A stretch of DNA of 64,000 nt from Zonotrichia leucophrys gambelii (taxonomy: Eukaryota; Chordata; Aves; Passeriformes; Passerellidae), in assembly GCF_028769735.1 (NCBI RefSeq), contig NC_088171.1, positions 134,339,033 to 134,403,032 on the forward strand, written 5' to 3'. Position 1 is the stretch's first letter, and every line of letters begins with the position of its first letter. Positions 36,019-48,282 of the stretch are shown piece after piece. The notes beneath the pieces are model-generated. The model was not told the origin of the DNA. It worked only from the letters and a program-made list of their open reading frames with translations, and ran no database searches. A program made the position numbers and the translations under genes.

Positions 36019-37270
36019 TCTGAAATTTCAGACACAAATCATGCGCTTCAGTATGAGAGAAACTCCAAATCTCAAATCTCCAGACAAACTTAACCCCTCA
36101 AATCAAAAAATAGTTCTTTCAAATTTCTAACATAAAATGTTTCACTTAGACCTGAATTTCCATCTAAGAGGCCATGTCCCAAAGTTCCTGTTTCAGTCCC
36201 TTTTCTCCAGGATTTATGAGGTGTAGGGATGAAAAAAATTTGGTTGTCCCCATTGAGAACAAAGCCCAGATATCAAAAAACCTCATGGTACTGTTAGTAA
36301 CTGTGCTGAAACTCAGCTCAGTTTCAAATGCTGAGAAGCTGCTGTCTCTGATTACAGGGTAGTGCTGGGGCACAAGGGACTCCCTATCAGCTCTTTTATC
36401 TCCAGTCTTCCCCATCAGCAAATGTAGCTGTCTTATCCTGGATTCAGAAGCCTAATCATGATTCAGCATGCAGGAAATGCGAGCAATCAGGGACAGTGGC
36501 TCATGAGCACACTTGGAGGTTAAAATAAAGCATAAATGCTCAGACTTGCAAGGAATCAAAAGACTCCAGGTCAATACTGAGAAAATTGGAAAGACATCTT
36601 TCCAGGTCCAGCACTGTGTGCAGAGAGAATTTATTACACTGGACCCATAAATTTACAGGGCTACTCAGAGCTGGGGGTCCTTTACCCCTGTCCCAGGGCT
36701 TTCTTTCCACAGACAAGCTGGACTATGTATTTAAGGACTTTTGAGACACCATTATTCACTGAGTAATTTTTTCAGAGTAAATTTGTCTCGGAAAAATTCT
36801 GACCAACTCTAATTTTACCTGAGCTCATTTAAGTTCTATCAGTAACTAATTCACAAGATCACAAAGCCAGAGTCTTTCTGGGATACCTAATTTTAAGACT
36901 TGTTGTCCACATTCTGCAGAAAACACTGTTTAAGGAGGAGTTTGTAAAATATATTATGCATGTATGCAACTTTGTTAGCTGTACAAATTGATCTCTAGAG
37001 TTTGTCATAAAATGCTCAAGTACAAAGAGCTAAAAACATGAAAGAGTAGATGGAGAATAAGATGCTTCATTAATATCAAGAGATAGATAAGGAATAACAT
37101 TAGTTTTTATTACTTGGTTACTATTTGTACAGTTCTTTGAATATATAACATGCTCCATATAAGCATTAAATTATTATTATTATTAAGCTGTCAAATTTCT
37201 CTGCGCTGTACTTCTCTCACTTGCTGGGTACTATGAAAATGAATACATGCCGAAGACGATGAGCACTAGA

Positions 37271-37314
37271 TCAAATCAAATTAAATCAAATCAAATCAAA
37301 TCAAATCAAATCAA
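37271..37314. repeat. TCAAA pentanucleotide microsatellite
   Basis: About nine units of TCAAA, with one TTAAA variant as the third unit. Confidence 0.95.
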
Positions 37315-37980
37315 GGCAACACCTTTAACCAGCATTGCTGAATCTGTTTTGCAGATGGCAGTAATGATTTTGCACCTGCTGCTGTAATATTCATTGAAGT
37401 ACTTCCTTCTGATTTCACATATTTTTAACTTTTTGGCAGCATGAATGGACCAACGCTGACCCTACTATATTTTTATTTTGATGCTATACTGTTGTGTTGG
37501 TAGTATTTCTATCTGTTTGCACCCAATTTGGAATTCTTTACCAGTATCATATTATTACAAGAACTAGTTTTATTGAAAGTCATGAGCTCTTCGTTCTACC
37601 AATGCGTTTAGAGCATCTAATGAAAATTAGAAGCCTGCCCATTTAAGGCAGCTCAAAGTATTTACAGATACTGATCTCTGGGTTAAATTTCATACAGTAT
37701 ATAAAACTTATATGAGTATGCATATCTATATGCATATCAGTGCAATGTTGTTAATGCCGTATAATTACACTTGAAAGGTGACTTGACTAGTGCTTTGCAG
37801 AATCAAGCAAGGTTCCTTTCATAAAGCACCTGGCTAATCTAAGAATCAGAACTGATGTTCTTTTAGAGGTAGGGTACTATTTTAGTGCAGATAAATATAA
37901 AAAAGAGAAAATCAGAGTGACATATGACAGCAAAAGACACAGAAAAGTCGGGAAAAAAGACAGAAAAAAAAGCCCTCCCC

Positions 37981-38046
37981 AAATAAAAAAAACAAAAACA
38001 AAAACAAAAGCAAAAACAAAAAACCAAACCCAAAAACCAAAACCAA
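37981..38046. repeat. A-rich CAAAA low-complexity tract
   Basis: Units of CAAAAA grading into CCAAA and ACCAAAACC. It could be the tail of a degraded retroposed sequence, but no body was recognised beside it. Confidence 0.85.
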
Positions 38047-38945
38047 GCTCATGAAAGAATTTTGAGGTTAATCATGATGATTTTACAATGCTTGATTTCC
38101 TCAAGTGCAGGGTAATGCAGTGTTTCTCATGCCTCATATAAGTATGAACAGGATTGTACCAAAGTAACCTGGTTTCATCACCATCTTTTCCTCCTAACCA
38201 AAATAACTCACAGGACCATGGATTTTGGGTAGCCATTCAGTTTGAAAGAATTGTACATCTTTGTTCCTTTGAACTGTGACATCATCCTACAGAGTTCAGA
38301 GCGCTGCAGTCATCTTGTCTCCTTGGTATCACTGTATATTATCAGAGTAGAACGTGATATTTAGCTAAATGACTTACTGAAAAAACTTGATTTTGCTTCA
38401 CTCTCAGTAATGTACCACATGGTAGAAAAGAAAGAAGTGTAACATGCATATAATTTTAAGCAAAATCATTTAACAGTAATTTTTAGGGCTGCAGTGAAAC
38501 AGGAAAGCCAAAAAGAGTCTTTTTGCTAGGGAAAGAAATACCCCTAAACAAAAACTTATCTCTAATGACTTCCTGCCAGTGAGAGACAGGATTGACACTT
38601 TTGCTCATAATATCTGAATGAAATGTTAGCAGCAACTAAAGCCATGGAAATGGATTCACATGCCCTGTGGGTGTGAATCTACAGCCCAGGAATAATTGGG
38701 TTACTTTTACAAAGTGTAGACTTTTACAAATAAGCCAAATTTCTAAATTAATGTGGAATTTCAGATAAGTATCACACTAATACATTGGAAGATTATTTTT
38801 TAACCTCCTGCTAATGCTGCTTTAAGCTTGCTTAGGCAGGAACAGCATCCAGGGACATATATTTGTCCATGCCCTTGTCTTTAGCCTGCCCTACAGCCTG
38901 TCAAGGACTGGCAGAAAGCGTTGCTCTGGATAATGTCTGCTGTTA

Positions 38946-39027
38946 TACACTGGCCTCATTATAGTCTGCCTCAGAAGAACAATTTTGTAATTCATATAAA
39001 AAAGATTTTTTTGTTGAGGCCAGTGTA
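38946..39027. repeat. 13-bp perfect inverted repeat with 56-bp spacer
   Basis: TACACTGGCCTCA at 38946-38958 and TGAGGCCAGTGTA at 39015-39027. The unit is 82 bp in all, like a tiny MITE or a foldback, but no target duplication is evident outside the arms. Confidence 0.8.
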
Positions 39028-41738
39028 CTGAGAGAAACATACACTGTACGCCTGTCACTCATAAACTAATTCATACATATCATGCGTCATAGTAATATTT
39101 TGTACAGATATATTGAAATATTTCATAGTCTCTGTTGCTGTTCTAAGGCTATTTCACAGCAGCAAAATCCAAATTCTCTGCACTCATTTCTAGATATCTT
39201 TAAATAAATGGCTCTATCTATGTGCGCTATAATCACTGAAGTATCAGTGAAACTTAAACATTGAAAAAGGAGTTCATTTGCATCTGGACCTACAAATTTT
39301 TTTCCATTCAGCTTTAAAATAGCAAGGACTTATGCTAAAATGAACTCCATTGTAAAACTAGAGTGAAATTCCCAAACTTCTCTCTCCAATGTTTAGAAGA
39401 AACCAAGGCAATTAATTTGTTCAGATTTTGCACCACATTTTTAAACTATTAAATTAAAGAAAAATAATTCTGTCCCTCAGTCCCCGTCTGAGCACCTGAT
39501 GTAAAACACCAAAATGCCTCTTGGACCTGATAAACCTGACCTCAACCTGCTCCCATCTATCAAATCTAAGAATTGTTCTTGTGCTCAACATTATCTCGTC
39601 AGGGCTCAAAGACTCAGAGCTGGCCTCAGGTGACCTACTAGAAAAACTTCAGTAATGTTGCATACACATTCTATTTATTGAAAGGAGGGAACATTAGCAG
39701 TTGGTACTAATAGCCTATTTAGGAGGACTGCAGTTGAGAGAATGTTGGAATGAGATTGGCATTTTACGTGAGGAATTGGTACTACTTTCCTAAAATGCAC
39801 CAGTGGTCTCCAAGTTATATTTGTGCTTCAGAGATAAGCCAAATGCCATTATTCTGTCCTCCAGCAGTCTGTATTTTTAGAAAAGATGAAATAACCAACA
39901 CTTGCATTTTTTACATCTGTGATATGAACCAATAACCCCATGAAATTGGATGAGCACTAACCTTCTGTGAAAAACGATTAGCCCTATGCTATGTTCTAAG
40001 ATAAAAATAATAAAATATGAAAAGTTTTTGAAGGGCAAGAATTACTCCTACTGAACTGAGAATTAGATTTCTTTGTGGAATTACTGAGAAGAGTTTTTTC
40101 CCAGAAAAGTGTGAAGCAGCAAGTAACACTATTTATTAAGATTTAATGAAATGCGTGGAAAAGCTTGACTCTAAGATACATTTCTCAAAAACAATGTGGT
40201 AGCTGGGATTTCTGTTCATGCCTTTCATCTTGATCTTCAAAACTGCTGTGAATGCAGCAAGGCAGAATATGCCAGAGCCGCCATCAGGAAGACATTAGGC
40301 ATAAAAGAATTTAAAGTTTGATGCTTTACCAGTCATGTGCATTAGTTCATTTCAAGTTTTTCTTAACCCCCACATAAAAACCTTTAATTTAAAAAAAAAT
40401 TAAATTATATTCAAGGAATAACAAACTTTATCTTTTTTAACTCAAATTTGGACTTCATAAGTAGAGGATTGAACCTTATCCTTAAATCAAATTTATATTT
40501 ATATTTTTCAATTGATTTTGTTTTTTAATAGCAAATTATCCAGGTTTTTTCATGTGCAATTCCAAAAATCAAAACCTGTAATTTTAATGTCTTGATTCCA
40601 CTAATTCAATCAGACTTAAATATACCTTCTTAGAAAAACTAAAGATCATAATCACAGATAAAATTATTAGAAAGAAAAAAGGTAACATTTTCAAAAACAG
40701 CTACATGGTTTTGAAGCTGAAATTCCATGTCAGAAATTATTGGTGACTCTGGGGATTGTTTACATTTCATTCAGAGTCAACAGAATTTAAGCAATTATAG
40801 CTTACATTCCTTTTGATACTTCTACATATGCTTAGGAGAAAGAATAAATTACAGGAAAAGGAAGATCACTGATCTATTTTTCATAAAGTATTTGTTGGAC
40901 TGCCTGAAAACAGAAGGCTGAGTCTGAGTTTGAGTTAGGTTGAGTAACTTAGAGGTTATTCATATTTTTGAAGACATAAAGGATGAGGCAAGAAGAAACA
41001 GCAGAAAATTTAAATCTTGGAAGTAGAAATGGAATGCTAAGGGGAAAAAGAAGACTGGAAGTCCCTCTGGATATCCATAGTGTCCCATATTGGGAAAGCT
41101 ACCCTGGTAGTTTCCTGGTAGAGCTTTGGGCTTTCCCAGGAGCTCTCCCAGTGACAGGCACCTCTGTATCAGTTAACAGACCCAAGGCAGATGGGCCCTG
41201 CCCGGTGGGGCCCAGAGCTTTTCCCTGTCTCACCTGTGTGAAGGAAGGACACTTTATTTGCCTTTTGTTTTGAGACAAGGTCAAACAGCCTGATAGAATT
41301 CCACTCATTCACATCTTTATGGATGCGTGTATATGCGTCTGTTTTAAATCCGAGACACTTCAGAATCCAGTTATCTCCCTCTTTCCTTCAAGTGCACTGA
41401 ATTCTTATCTCTACCTGAAAGTTTTTCTGATAAGTGCATTTATTTTTTCCCTTATATCCAATGTTACTGGTACCATGATCCTGATGAGAGTACTTGGAAA
41501 CACCAATAGGTTTAAATTTTAATTAATAAGCTGGAAAATAGGAACAAAAAAACCAACAAAGAAAAGCCTGATATCTGTATACAAAACAGAAAATTGTCTG
41601 GGGATGGCAAAAAGGAAGTGCTTTGATAGCAACCATGCATTAGGAACTTATAAAGATTATTCCAATAGGACTCAGCTTGCCCTTGAGTTTCAATTCTCTT
41701 AGGCTAGAAACAGGGCTAGAAATAGGATAGTCAGTGAG

Positions 41739-41767
41739 TTCATGTGCTCCAGGAAGGAGCACATGAA
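41739..41767. repeat. 12-bp perfect hairpin
   Basis: TTCATGTGCTCC-AGGAA-GGAGCACATGAA, fully complementary arms around a 5-nt loop. Confidence 0.85.
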
Positions 41768-44700
41768 GGAGATGATGGATGCTTTCAACCAGAGGATACA
41801 GATATAGGGAAAGGGAAAAGGTTTTACACAGCAATACGGGTTTCATCTTTATATTGAGTCCAATGATTTTATTTAATGACTGGCATCCTTTTACTCTCAA
41901 ATTAAGTCATGTATTTAGCCCTGAATACTTTTGGACAGAGAGTCTATAAATGATCTTAAGACAACAAATATAGCTGCTTATACATATAATAATACTACCA
42001 GTAAAGATATAATGTCTTATGTTATATTTCACAGTGTACTTTGACTTCCTTTTTGGCCTTTCTAACTGTACAGCCTGTACAATTTAGTAAGCCCAATGAT
42101 TGTATATAGGAGTGAAAAACTACACAGAGACATCCAAGCCAACCATACCAAATTTAGCCTGTATTCCAAAGCAAAACAGTCTTGGTTTTGCTAAATTCTC
42201 TTTATGAACATATGCACTGTTCCTCTCATTAACTTCAGTGGTGTAGTACACTAATGGCACTGGAAAGTTTCTGATATCTTAATATGTATGAATGGTCAAA
42301 ACTAGTTGAATGTGATAGAGCATTGATTTAGACAAAACTTTGAATTGAATATGTCAAGAACTTGTCCTTTTTGTGATCTCCTCTAGACAACATACAGTAT
42401 TGTCTCTTAAACTGGAAAAGGTAGGTTTCATTGGAGAGTGAACTTTAAAGGAGACAAAAATTAGAATGATTGTCTGCCTAGCAATGAAAAATTTATTGAG
42501 TTCTTCCTTAAAAGAACGTCCTTAGCATGTAGTCTTGGTCTGAACTAGTTCAGAGGCATCTTATACTATGGCAAACTTAGCTTATTTCTGTTGTCTTCTG
42601 CTGCCTCCATTGTCAGGATACCTCATTCTTGTTCCTTTCTACCTTTTTTCTTCCCTTCTCTTTTTGAGCTAAAGATTCTCTGGCTCTTACTGTGTTCACA
42701 TCGCTTTCTTTTTCCCTCTGTATCCCACAGACTGGAAAGCTCTCCTTCAGACATGCTTATGATCCATCTCACCCTCTCCTTTGTTTCTACAGAAAGACTG
42801 ACATCAGAAGAGAAAACACCTGAACATTCATTGCTTGGAATTTTCCAGATACTGTGGACACACTGTGATAGCACAGCCTGGACGCTATGGGCTCCCCATT
42901 GACGTAACGAATCAGCCAGGAGCTCTGTGCCAAGAACAATATTGCCTCTTCTCAATATCCTCATTGAGAAGAGGGAGAACAGCACCTGTGTTAGAGGTGA
43001 AAATTGTGTCACATCTGCCTTACCACTTTACGCATGGACTTTTTTCTTTGAGGCAGGATTGTTGGAAGGATTACACTCTATATATCACAAAGATGGGAGA
43101 ATACTAGAAAAACAGTCATGAGAGCATGTCTGCATATCCTAGAAAAGAAATAAACTTTACTAAACTACTCTATTTCATTCACTAGATGACAAAGTATATC
43201 AACACATTTTGGATGTTAACCTAAATATTATTTGTTTAAATTAATAGTCTGAAAGCACCTGTTAACCAACAATGCTTGTGATTTTACCATTCTATGTGAC
43301 TTAATGGTTATGAAAATAGAACACATTACATTTTATGTGGATCATCTTCTATGATTCAGAAGAGAACAAAAAATATATTTATATTATTTGATTAGCAGAA
43401 AAAGCAAAATGAAACAAACACTATTGCAGTCATTAATCAGAATCAAGTCCCTGCTGTGCTAGGCACATATCAGGCTGACATGGGAGATAGTATTTATTTA
43501 CCACAGAGAGAAATTCACTTCTGTGTAGAAAGTTAGAGGTCTATATATAATCTAAAGCCCACATAAATCTATCAGTTTTATGTTGATTTTTCAAATGCAG
43601 TAACATCTTTTTCATAAAGAAAACAAGATTACACAGGAGAAAAATTGCTCTTTTTTTTCAAGCTGAATTTCTCTTTTATTGCATACAAGATTTACAACAA
43701 GTTTATGTACCTAAGTGCCATTTATAAGGTTCAATGTGGCAATACTGACTGAAATTTTATCGCCTTATCTGTACTAAGGTTCTCAAGATGAACAAGTCAT
43801 TTTTCTGAAAACTTGATAGCTTGCTCTGAAATAAATGTGAGGAACCATTCATGAGCTCGGATACATTTAAATCCTCATGTTTCAATGATTACACTGTGCT
43901 AGTAAAAAGGCAAAACAGTTTGAACAAATAACAAATAGCTTGGTTTCCAACACCAACAGAACAAAAGGTGTGTAAAGCACCTCATTTTCGATGATTTCTG
44001 CTGTAAAAAGAATCCATTCTCCACCTTTAGGTTGTAAAATCAGTCATTCTAGATCCTACATCTTCATAAAATTCATGACTTGAAAAATGGAGGACTGAAT
44101 AAGTCATTGGAGGGTTTCTTGCAATGCAACATCATAATATAACTCTTTCACACTAAGTCTAACAGCTGTATCACAATGCAAAGTGTGATGCACGGAAATT
44201 ACTTGAGTGCCATAGTGAAATTAATATTTCTACCTCCATGTAATTTGTGTTTGAATAAATACTAACATGGAAAAGATAGAAATGGGTGACTTTCAGATAT
44301 TTTCTATGATAAGTGTCCTTTAACAATTTTTATATTAGTTGTATAAAGACATTGTTCCTGGAACAAGGTCTCTCTACCTCAGTTTTTGGCAAAGCCCAAG
44401 TTCAGAAGTAAGTGAAAAGTAAAAAAATTTCACATTTGTTCAAGAGGAATGTTGTTTCTTTACACCATCCTGCACTGAGAGTCAAAAATGGGAGCTATTT
44501 GAAGCTTTGAGAGCTGTGAAATGTTCAGAGTTTAACCTGAGATAGATATACTAGGAGAGTGAAAATGAGGTGAGCAAGAGAAATGAGGACTATAGTTTCC
44601 ATGTGACTTAGAAATTTGTCAGTTCTATCTCAATGCATTTTATGATTCATGACTACAGAATACAAGATAGCACTGCATATAGTAAAAGATTACAAACAGA

Positions 44701-46206
44701 AGTTTTGAGGTGGATAAGCTACAAGCTATGCAAATCTTCCCCAAAAAAGTGTAGATAAAAATTTTATAACTTTGCACTTGTTTCCTATGCATGCGGAACA
44801 CATCTTTCAAATGTTTTATCCATAGGCATTTCTTGTTTTTTTCATTGAAAAATAAGAACTCATGACTTTAACATTTTAAAATCTTGGTCTCTTCAGGAAG
44901 CAGAGTGTTCTGAGCCTCTCTGAGAAGATGAGAGTGCAGATTCTAATGATATAAAATGTCCTGACTTTTTCCCTGCAGCTCTGGAAGAGATAAGATTTTA
45001 ATGCCAGCAAAGATCCATTAGAACCGAAATAATATTTGAAAGGAAATTTCTACAATTTCTATACCCTTCAAAAGATACTACACTGTTAAGCACATGACCA
45101 AAAGTATTAGATTAAGGAAAATAAATGCCACAATTTAAAATTGAAATGTCATTGTATTTTTTCATTAAATACACTGATGCTATTCATGTTCTTAAATATT
45201 ATTTTACCAAGCTTTTCTCTAAAACTGTGATGACTAGCCCATTTTTAGCATTTCTACCTCACTGTTTGATAAGAATTGCACCCAGGAATGAAAGTTGTGA
45301 GGACAGTTGTGTTTCACTTGCAGAATGCTGATTTGTGTAGGTGAGATTTTAGAAAAGTAGGAAATATGGTAATATGAAATAATGAATTCTCAAAGCTACA
45401 GATGTTCCACATTTCTAGATGCAACATTCAATTCTTTACAAAGCACTAAATAAAATGGCATTTTTTAGCCAGAAACTCACAAATATTAGTGACAACGTTT
45501 AAACTACTTTTTGACAGATAAAGTTGATTCTTAAAACCCACAAGAAACTAAGCCATAAAAAAATATTACTAGATTCCAGTACCACACCTGAGATGTGGTA
45601 TGATGTGCTAGCAGCACATCATAATTAAATGTTGGCCTTTGGCATTAATTTTGCATGTTGTAGCCAGATTTTGTAAAATGGAAAATAACTTGTTATTAAT
45701 AATTTAGATATGCTTTAAAAGAAGGAAACCAGTGATCAATTACCACTACGCTGATGTGGTTCCTGGAAGAAAAATGGATAGCAGTAAAAAAACATTGAAA
45801 GTGATACTGGATCAGACAACAACTGGTGCTCAAAATCCCATGTATTCAGTAAGCATCAAAACAAATTCTATTCATCGGTTTCAAATTGCTTCCTTACACC
45901 TTTCCCATACACACGTCTAAGAAATAGAACACTTAATACAGCAACCTTTTCTCAGTACTGCAGCATATTGTCTAATTAATGTTGAGGCGGTCCATCTGAG
46001 TACTATAAATGGCGTGCGTTATACGTAGATTATTAAAAAAATGGGTTTGTAAAAGCTTTTTAGTATTATTGGTATTTTTTTTGTATTACAAATTCATGAC
46101 TTCTGAATGTGCAGAAGTACTGCAGTATTACTCTATAAAGTAACTCTTTAAACTCTTAATACTCTTAATTAAGTTTAAGGGAGGAAATATTTGGAGAAAA
46201 ATAATG
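41768..46206. other. AT-rich sequence, no gene found
   Basis: Overlapping frames of 103 and 129 codons at 42591-43012 lie on opposite strands and give no known domain. Polypyrimidine-AG ends near 42730 and 42792 resemble splice acceptors, but no donor or protein match supports an exon. The remainder is AT-rich and featureless. Confidence 0.45.
42945..42974. repeat. 12-bp perfect hairpin
   Basis: CCTCTTCTCAAT (42945-42956) and ATTGAGAAGAGG (42963-42974) around the 6-nt loop ATCCTC. Confidence 0.85.
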
Positions 46207-46357
46207 AGGTTGTAGAGTCTCCCTCACTGTCAATATTCGTATGTGTCAGCACAGTCCTATGCTATGTGCTCTGGGATGACTCTGCTTCAGCAGGAAGGCT
46301 GGACAAGGTGATGGTTGTGGTCCCTTCCAACCTGGCCCATTCTGTGATTCTGTGATT
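46207..46357 (+). mobile_element. CR1 LINE 3' end
   Basis: Starts with GGTTGTAGAGTCTCCCTC, runs through CAGCAGGAAGGCTGGACAAG and GGTCCCTTCCAACCTGGCCC, and ends in two octamer units (ATTCTGTGATTCTGTGAT). It is well preserved for CR1 and 5'-truncated to about 150 bp. Orientation is plus. Confidence 0.9.
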
Positions 46358-47544
46358 TAATGACACACTTTTGACAAGAATATCAAACGTGAATATCATT
46401 CAAACAAGTAGTCTTTTCCCTTCTCTTTTGCCCTCACACAGTTTCTGAAGAGAAAGCAATTATCAGGATATGCTCAGTATCCACTTTTCCCATCTCTTAT
46501 TTATTGTATTTGACTATGTGATGAAGCTCCTGCCATGGAAGGCATTGTGAGAGGACACTTCTGACATGCAAGAAGGGCATGGCTTTAGTGTCATGGGCAG
46601 ACACCCTCACACATGTTCAGCCACCCTCACACATCCCCAGCAAGGCTCCAACCAGATCTGGCTCCTACACTGTTCAGCCATGTCAGTGTGGGCTCTGCTC
46701 TAATTATGGCCTAGCTAAGACAATTAGCACTTAGTCTTGTGCTAATTTGGCTGCTCAGATTTAGCACAGGTTGGTATTCCAGTAGATCTGCCCTGCTGAA
46801 GATATGCACAGATGGAGCTAGAAGATTGTTCACAAAGCAGCATTCAGCTGTTCCAGTTCAGTCTCCTCAGGACTCTGGAGTTAGTGGAGACTGATAACAT
46901 TTTTGGGGGAATCATATAAAGCAGGAATGTAATATAGATTTTCCAAATTACATCCCACACACTCCACCCTGCTACAGAGGAATGTGCTTCCTGTGCAGTA
47001 ATTTTTCATGTAAGTAAGCCACAGTCAGAGCCCCAGTCAGTTCAAGACATGCTTTCAGTTCTGGGTTAACAATGCAGTCTTGTTCTTAACTAGCCTAAAG
47101 ATACTGTGAAAACCTTTTCACAGACATACATTTAACACAGCACTTACCAGCCTTTAAATATCGACAAAATTAACTTTGTTTCAGGTACTAATGCCCACAA
47201 AGAGAACCAGAAATTTGCCTACCACAGGAATGGTCAGTAACACTCCCTCTCCTTCAGCAAACTTCAGGTCTCAGTGTTTCCACTGTACAGCTTTGTGTTT
47301 AGTAAAAGAAATGGAAAAAAAACCCCTTTTTTCTTTTTTTGTGGCTGAAATGGCTGATTGCCAATGAACCTGTCACCCCACAGGTAATATTATATTGTTG
47401 CAACATAGTAAATAAGTCCATGGGCATGCACAGTCTTGCTCTGAGCCGATTGTAAATCCTGTGATCAACATTAGCACAAATGTCAACTTGGCTTAGTAGG
47501 ACTGAATTCTATTTGTTTGATTCTGGACCCAGAGCAGAAGGAGA
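46358..47544. other. unassigned sequence between CR1 copies
   Basis: Mixed composition with small direct repeats (CACCCTCACACAT twice near 46600). No gene or clear repeat. Confidence 0.45.
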
Positions 47545-48282
47545 TGACCAAGTTCAAGGCCACCTAAGGAGCCTGAATGTGCACAGGTCCGTGGGACTTA
47601 GCAGGATTCACAGATCCAGAGGGAACTGGCAGAAGAAGTGACTAAACCACTATCCACCATATCAGTCTCACTTTGTGCCTAACAACATCATGAATCAGAT
47701 CTTCCTGGGAGCTTGCTTAGGCACATGGAAAATCAGGAGGTGACTGATGACAGCCAATATGGCTACAGTAAGGACAATCATGCCTGACAAATTTGGTGGC
47801 CTTTTCTGATGTGATTACAGAAGTGATGAATCAAGGGAGAGTGGCTAACATTGTCTACCTGGAGTTGTGTAAGGTATTTGAGTATGTCCTAAATGACATT
47901 TTTGCTTCTAAACTGGAGCAAAAATATCATTTAGGACACTGACTTGATGGCCAGATCACTTCATGGATAAGGAATGGGATGGATGTTCACACTCAAGAGT
48001 GTTGTGGTCAACAGCCCTGTTGCCCAAGTGGAGATCAGTGACAAGTGGCATTCCTCAGGGACCAGTATTGGGAAAGATGCTTTTTTACATATTTGTCATC
48101 AACATGGACTGTGGGATTGAGCTCCCCCTCAGCAAGTTTATATTTTACTCCGAGCTGTGTGGTGTTGTTCACAACACAGGGAAGGGATGCATCTAGAACA
48201 ACCTTGACAGGCCTGAGAGGTGGGACTGTGTGAACTCCATGAAATTCATCAAGGCCAGGTGCCTTGGTTCTGTGATTAATTA
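47545..48282 (+). pseudogene. CR1 LINE reverse-transcriptase fragment, internally deleted
   Basis: The plus strand carries decayed CR1 coding sequence. Near 48043 the frame reads SGIPQGPVLGKMLFYIFV, the CR1 RT motif before the catalytic site. The following segment reads LSKFIFYSELCGVV, where the FADD-type catalytic Asp residues are lost. Similarity begins near 47545 (CAAGTTCAAGGCCACCTAAG, CR1 RT upstream part) and runs to GAAATTCATCAAGGCCAGGT at 48241, then jumps to a tail-like TTCTGTGATT at about 48269. The last part of RT and most of the 3' region are therefore deleted. Frameshifts and stops are scattered, and a hairpin at 47886-47937 replaces normal CR1 sequence. Confidence 0.85.
47886..47937. 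repeat. 21-bp hairpin inside the CR1 fragment
   Basis: GTCCTAAATGACATTTTTGCT (arm 47886-47906) is reverse-complementary to 47917-47937 at 20 of 21 positions, with the 10-nt loop TCTAAACTGG. The sequence of the right arm does not fit the normal CR1 text at that place. Confidence 0.9.

Larger units (their letters stand above)
33741..41738. other. AT-rich sequence with scattered hairpins, no gene found
   Basis: No supported exon. It contains the long hairpin at 35950-36018, two simple repeats (37271-37314 and 37981-38046), ATT units near 37170 and an inverted repeat pair at 38946-39027, each listed. A GC-richer patch at about 41080-41290 has short frames on both strands but no recognisable product. 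Confidence 0.5.

Noticed and set aside
37271..37314. CRISPR-like regular repeat
   Set aside because: A simple pentanucleotide microsatellite with no spacers, in a vertebrate genome.
42591..43012. Overlapping frames of 103 and 129 codons on opposite strands
   Set aside because: No family resemblance and no coherent splice sites. Kept only as an unassigned stretch with a hairpin.
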